Shown here: positions 23,588-26,167 of the stretch, piece by piece
How positions within the stretch are numbered: the first letter of the stretch is position 1
How the letters are laid out: each line of letters starts with the position of its first letter
Source of the DNA: a virus
Virus record (IMG/VR): IMGVR_UViG_3300048587_000142
Coordinates: 1 to 26,167 of that record
Strand: one strand, 5' to 3'
DNA length: 26,167 bases
Notes under the pieces: model-generated
The model's input: the letters and a program-made list of their open reading frames with translations, nothing else
Told to the model about the DNA's origin: nothing
Database searches by the model: none
Program-made: the position numbers and the translations under genes

Positions 23588-24039
23588 GGACCTTCTATCA
23601 TCCGCTGCGGCGCAGGCGCTTCCGCATGGAGAGTGTCGGCAACGTGCTGGCGCGTCTCGTCCTCGCACTCGTCTGGGCGCTGCTCTTCGTCGCCGTGTTG
23701 CAGATGATGGCGATCCAGCACGCGCGTGGCGAGGACCTGCACGAATACTCGCCCGGCATGATCCCGCCGACACCGGCCGAGGAGGCCGACATCGCGGAAT
23801 GGATACCGCACCATTGCTGCCGGTCGAACCGCTGCTGCTTCAAGGTGCCGGCCTCGGCGCTGCATCCGCTCTCGCGCGACCGATGGATCGTGGTTGCGAC
23901 CGGCAATGAGGTCGAGCGCACCGGATGGTCGCGTGACGGCCAGACCTGGCGCTGCGCCTGCGATCCGACCGACAAGGGCTGGAAGGTGCACCTGCAGGCC
24001 AACACGCGCTGCGTGTTCCCGGCGCTTTCCGGTTTTTGA
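23584..24039 (+). CDS. Cys-rich secreted or membrane-anchored protein of unknown function
   Basis: 151 aa, not recognised. A basic N-terminus (FYHPLRRRRFRM) is followed by a hydrophobic segment at about 21-45 (VLARLVLALVWALLFVAVLQ), a signal peptide or anchor. The exported part has a run HHCCRSNRCCFKVP (eight residues with four Cys), a WIPHH element, and later WRCACDPTDKGWK and NTRCVFPAL, giving seven Cys in about 85 residues. Disulphides in the periplasm are likely. It sits between the M15 peptidase and the GH108 muramidase, joined by ATGA overlap, so a lysis role is inferred. The frame is open further upstream within the peptidase gene, but that part is the peptidase read out of frame. Confidence 0.7.
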   Translation: MRTFYHPLRRRRFRMESVGNVLARLVLALVWALLFVAVLQMMAIQHARGEDLHEYSPGMIPPTPAEEADIAEWIPHHCCRSNRCCFKVPASALHPLSRDRWIVVATGNEVERTGWSRDGQTWRCACDPTDKGWKVHLQANTRCVFPALSGF

Positions 24040-24040
24040 C

Positions 24041-24907
24041 ATGCGCGCCAATTATCCCCGCGCTCTGAAATGCGTCCTCGTCCACGAGGGCGGCAAGGTC
24101 GATCATCCGAAGGATCCCGGCGGGCGGACCAATCAGGGCGTCATCCAGCGCGTCTATGACGGCTACCGGCGGCGTAAGGGGCTCTCCCCGCGCGACGTGT
24201 TCCTGATGACCGCCAAGGAACGTGATGAAATCTATCGCGTGCAGTATTGGGATGCGATCCGTGGAGACGCACTGCCTGCCGGAATCGACTATGTGGTGTT
24301 CGATGGTGCGGTGAACTCCGGTCCGGTCCAGTCGGTCAAATGGCTGCAGCGCGCGCTCAACCTGTCGCGCGTGGACGGCCAGATCGGTGAGGCAACGCTT
24401 GCGGCCTGCGAGCGGCACCCGAACCAGGCTGCGCTCATCAACGACATCTGCGAGCGCCGTATGGCCTTCCTGCGGGCGCTCAGAACATGGCCGACCTTCG
24501 GCAAGGGATGGTCGGCGCGGGTTGCCGGCGTCAAGCGGACCGGGATCGAGATGGCGCAGGGCGAGAAGAACGTCCTGCCCGAGCCCGCGCCGGCCGAGGC
24601 CGCGACCAAGGCGCCGATCGAGGACGCGGAGCGGCCGCCGCAGACCGCCACGGCCGATATGGCGGCGGCCGGCGGTGCACCGATCGGCGGCACGGCCGCG
24701 GAGACGCTGGACCGGGCGACCGACGCGCTGGCGCCGGCAACCGGCACATCGAAGTGGCTCGACACGATCTACACGCTGCTGGTGCTGACAGGCGTCCTTG
24801 TCACCGTCTGCGGGCTCCTGTGGGCGCTGCATGCCCGCAAAAAGCGGCGAGAACTCAACGACGTACTCGATAGCGCAACACCTGATGGGCTGGGGTATTC
24901 GTCATGA
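24041..24907 (+). CDS. GH108 muramidase (endolysin) with C-terminal membrane segment
   Basis: 288 aa. Residues 5-90 show the GH108 catalytic domain: LVHEGGKVDHPKDPGGRTNQ (13-32) with E16 as likely catalytic acid, then YDGYRRRKGL, YRVQYWDAIRGDALPAGIDY. Residues 90-170 fit the PG_binding_3 domain usually joined to it (FDGAVNSGPVQSVKWLQRAL, DGQIGEATLAA). An Ala/Pro-rich linker (178-235) leads to a transmembrane segment at about 243-265 (IYTLLVLTGVLVTVCGLLWA) and a basic tail (ARKKRRELN). No N-terminal signal is visible. The start at 24041 follows the previous stop by one base. Its end overlaps the i-spanin ATG. Confidence 0.88.
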   Translation: MRANYPRALKCVLVHEGGKVDHPKDPGGRTNQGVIQRVYDGYRRRKGLSPRDVFLMTAKERDEIYRVQYWDAIRGDALPAGIDYVVFDGAVNSGPVQSVKWLQRALNLSRVDGQIGEATLAACERHPNQAALINDICERRMAFLRALRTWPTFGKGWSARVAGVKRTGIEMAQGEKNVLPEPAPAEAATKAPIEDAERPPQTATADMAAAGGAPIGGTAAETLDRATDALAPATGTSKWLDTIYTLLVLTGVLVTVCGLLWALHARKKRRELNDVLDSATPDGLGYSS

Positions 24908-25353
24908 TCGAAAGCATTTTTCTGTGGCTGATGACCTCGCTGCCCGTGCTGGTGCTAACCGGCGCCGTCGCGGCTTTTGGGATCGGAGGCTGGGCGCTCG
25001 GGCTGTTCACCGGGCTTAGGGCTATTGCCGCGCGGCTCGGCGGAATCGCCGCGCTTTGTGCCATGACCTTCATCCTCGGCTTCCGCACGGCGGACGACCG
25101 CGCGGCCCACCAGGCGCAGGTCGCGACCCTCAAGAACGAGAATGCGCGGCTCACGCGCGACCTGGGCAATCAGAAGATCATTGCCGAGAAGGCGGATGAG
25201 GAACGCAAGCTCGTCCTGCAACAGATCGAAGACCGCAACGCAAAGGTGGCCGATTATGAAGCAAAGCTCGCAGAGAAGCCGCAGGCTCAGGCTTGCAATC
25301 TTACCGCTGCCGATCTTCGCGCTCTGCGCAGCCTGCGCGCAAAGCCCCGGTAA
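24904..25353 (+). CDS. Rz-like inner-membrane spanin
   Basis: 149 aa. Two or three hydrophobic segments (about 5-36 and 43-60) are followed by a charged coiled coil (65-124, VATLKNENARLTRDLGNQKI and KADEERKLVLQQIEDRNAKV) and a C-terminal CNLTAADLRALRSL, a common ending of Rz-type proteins. An inner-membrane spanin pairs with an outer-membrane lipoprotein to fuse the membranes at the last step of lysis. Ordinary Rz has one membrane helix, so the extra N-terminal hairpin is unusual. Overlaps GH108 by ATGA; the o-spanin starts inside it in another frame. Confidence 0.8.
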   Translation: MIESIFLWLMTSLPVLVLTGAVAAFGIGGWALGLFTGLRAIAARLGGIAALCAMTFILGFRTADDRAAHQAQVATLKNENARLTRDLGNQKIIAEKADEERKLVLQQIEDRNAKVADYEAKLAEKPQAQACNLTAADLRALRSLRAKPR

Positions 25354-25567
25354 GCCGGCGCTTTCGGTCGAGCTGCCGCAGGACTGCGAGCGGCTTGCCG
25401 AGCCCGTGCCGGTGCCGGAAATTCGTAAAGGCATGAGCGCCAAGGTCGCGCTCGCCCGCACGTCGGCTGCGCTCGGAACCGCGAACGATCATCTGGCGTC
25501 CACGCGCGCCTGCCAGGAGGCGCAGCGCCAGAGCTATGCCAGCGCGTTCCCCGATCCTGTGAAATGA
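25256..25567 (+). CDS. Rz1-like outer-membrane lipoprotein spanin
   Basis: 103 aa from the ATG at 25256, inside the i-spanin gene in a different frame and running 214 bases past its end. Basic N-terminus and hydrophobic segment (RRLRLAILPLPIFALCAAC) end at C27, the likely lipidated Cys; the box reads CAAC, a weak match to the usual LxxC, with Leu at -4. After it is a Pro-rich stretch (SPGKPALSVELP, EPVPVPEI), as in Rz1. The overlap with the i-spanin gene and the composition together make the assignment good. An ATG further upstream in the same frame (25142) only reads the i-spanin out of frame. Confidence 0.75.
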   Translation: MKQSSQRSRRLRLAILPLPIFALCAACAQSPGKPALSVELPQDCERLAEPVPVPEIRKGMSAKVALARTSAALGTANDHLASTRACQEAQRQSYASAFPDPVK

Positions 25568-25577
25568 GGCCGATGGA

Positions 25578-25874
25578 ATGACCGACGAAGTGGCCCTCAG
25601 AAAGATATTCGAGCGGCTTGGCTCGATCGACGCGCGTCTTGATGCCGGTAGCCGCCGACATGACGATTTCAACGAGCGCATGGAGCGAATTGAAAAGAAG
25701 ATCGAGCCGTTGCCGGCCATTGCGGAAACGGTGAAGGAGATGAAGCCGATCGTTGCGGATTACAAGTCGTCGCGCAGTATGATGGCCGGGATTATGTTGG
25801 CGCTCACCACCATTGCCGGCGGGATCGGCTTCTTCGCGTCGGAATTGAAGGCGCTGTTTCTTGGCCGGCATTGA
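25578..25874 (+). CDS. DUF1515-like protein with C-terminal membrane segment
   Basis: 98 aa. The N-terminal half is a charged coiled coil (LRKIFERLGSIDARLD, FNERMERIEKKIEPLP); the C-terminal third is one transmembrane segment (MMAGIMLALTTIAGGIGFFA, about 67-88). This resembles the DUF1515 proteins of rhizobia, also found in their phages' lysis regions. A holin or antiholin role is possible but unproved; with one segment it could be of the class III type. GATGGA precedes the ATG. Confidence 0.65.
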   Translation: MTDEVALRKIFERLGSIDARLDAGSRRHDDFNERMERIEKKIEPLPAIAETVKEMKPIVADYKSSRSMMAGIMLALTTIAGGIGFFASELKALFLGRH

Positions 25875-26091
25875 AATTCAGAGGTCTACCCGCTATCCGC
25901 CGCCCTTCCAGGCCGGGGCCGAGCGAAAAAAGGTCACCCTCAAAACTGCTAGCGCGCCGGCCAAGGCCCTCATCGTCGTGTTGGCGTTCCTGTGGATGTT
26001 GATCGCTGGGCTTTCTGTCGATGCCGACAATCCCGCGTGGCGGTGGCTCGCGGAGGCATGGCTTGGGATCGAGCGGCTCTTCCGCTCTTAG
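25861..26091 (+). CDS. Small membrane protein of unknown function
   Basis: 76 aa read from TTG at 25861, overlapping the previous gene by 14 bases; no ATG or GTG lies in a useful place. The N-terminus is basic (KKVTLKTASAPAKA); one hydrophobic segment (about 36-54, ALIVVLAFLWMLIAGLS) is followed by WRWLAEAWLGIERLF, an amphipathic helix. The size and topology would suit a holin-type or accessory lysis protein. The weak start makes this the least certain gene in the window. Confidence 0.5.
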   Translation: MAGIEIQRSTRYPPPFQAGAERKKVTLKTASAPAKALIVVLAFLWMLIAGLSVDADNPAWRWLAEAWLGIERLFRS

Positions 26092-26095
26092 TTTT
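26071..26095 (+). terminator. Terminator-like hairpin at the right end
   Basis: Stem GAGCGG (26071-26076) with CCGCTC (26082-26087), five-base loop, then TTAGTTTT. The stem is inside the end of the last coding region and the T run just past its stop. Confidence 0.4.
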
Positions 26096-26121
26096 GACGT
26101 ACGGGAGCAGCATGCTATTGT
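26094..26121 (+). promoter_or_regulatory. Possible sigma-70 promoter
   Basis: TTGACG at 26094-26099, 16-base spacer, TATTGT at 26116-26121. The -35 is a good match and the -10 a partial one, in a stretch (26092-26146) that is far more A/T-rich than the rest. It points rightward out of the window, to a gene I cannot see. Confidence 0.4.
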
Positions 26122-26167
26122 TTTTAAGTAAACTTTGAAGATTGTGGTGTTGCAGGCGCCCTGGCGC

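Noticed and set aside
1-26167. Integrase, repressor, attachment sites, tRNA, CRISPR array, insertion sequences
   Set aside because: I looked for each and saw none. No repeat-spacer array, no transposase motif, no tRNA-like cloverleaf, no direct repeats that would mark an integration edge.
1-26167. Gene transfer agent rather than phage
   Set aside because: Several tail proteins are of GTA type, but the presence of methyltransferase, replication-type and NusG-like genes, a cos-like gap and a full lysis cassette fits a phage better.

Overview
The window is a 26 kb piece of a tailed-phage genome (prophage or free phage) with HK97-type head genes and a long non-contractile (siphovirus) tail. All genes I accept lie on the + strand. 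GC-rich codon use, tail-assembly chaperones of the gene-transfer-agent type, DUF2793 and DUF6950 tail proteins, a DUF1515-like lysis-region protein and an FkbM methyltransferase together suggest a host in the Alphaproteobacteria, probably Hyphomicrobiales (rhizobia and relatives). No integrase, repressor, attachment site, tRNA or clear host gene is visible, so integration cannot be judged here.

Layout. (1) 33-2392, early or control block: a beta-order DNA methyltransferase, a helix-turn-helix replication-type protein whose linker carries a perfect DnaA box and ATGCAC repeats (candidate origin), and a NusG-family protein followed by two terminator-like hairpins. (2) 2404-5192, packaging: HNH nuclease, a GC-rich gap that is a good cos candidate, then small and large terminase. 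(3) 5202-8636, head: portal, ClpP-fold maturation protease, major capsid protein. (4) 8726-11771: a small beta-rich protein, an unexpected Rossmann-like protein, and the head-tail connector, head closure, DUF3168 and gp10-like genes. (5) 11828-16656, tail: tail tube with an Ig-like domain, a tail-assembly chaperone pair apparently joined by a programmed -1 frameshift, tape measure, and tail-tip proteins. (6) 16667-23016: gpJ-like hub, a protein with duplicated DUF2793 modules, a modular collagen-linked fibre, an XkdW-like small protein and an FkbM methyltransferase. (7) 23099-26091, lysis: exported M15-type peptidase, Cys-rich secreted protein, GH108 muramidase with a C-terminal membrane segment, overlapping i-spanin/o-spanin genes and two small membrane proteins.

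The late genes are densely packed, with many TGATG or ATGA stop/start overlaps that imply translational coupling. Terminator-like hairpins sit before the packaging genes, after the capsid gene, before the tail-tube gene, before the lysis genes and at the right end. A NusG paralogue placed just before the first pair suggests processive antitermination of the late operon, by analogy with RfaH/LoaP. The best-supported novel observation is the -1 frameshift cassette (A_AAC_CCT plus hairpin at 12850-12895): the downstream frame encodes a recognisable chaperone domain but has no usable start codon. All family names come from reading the translated sequence; no database search was run.
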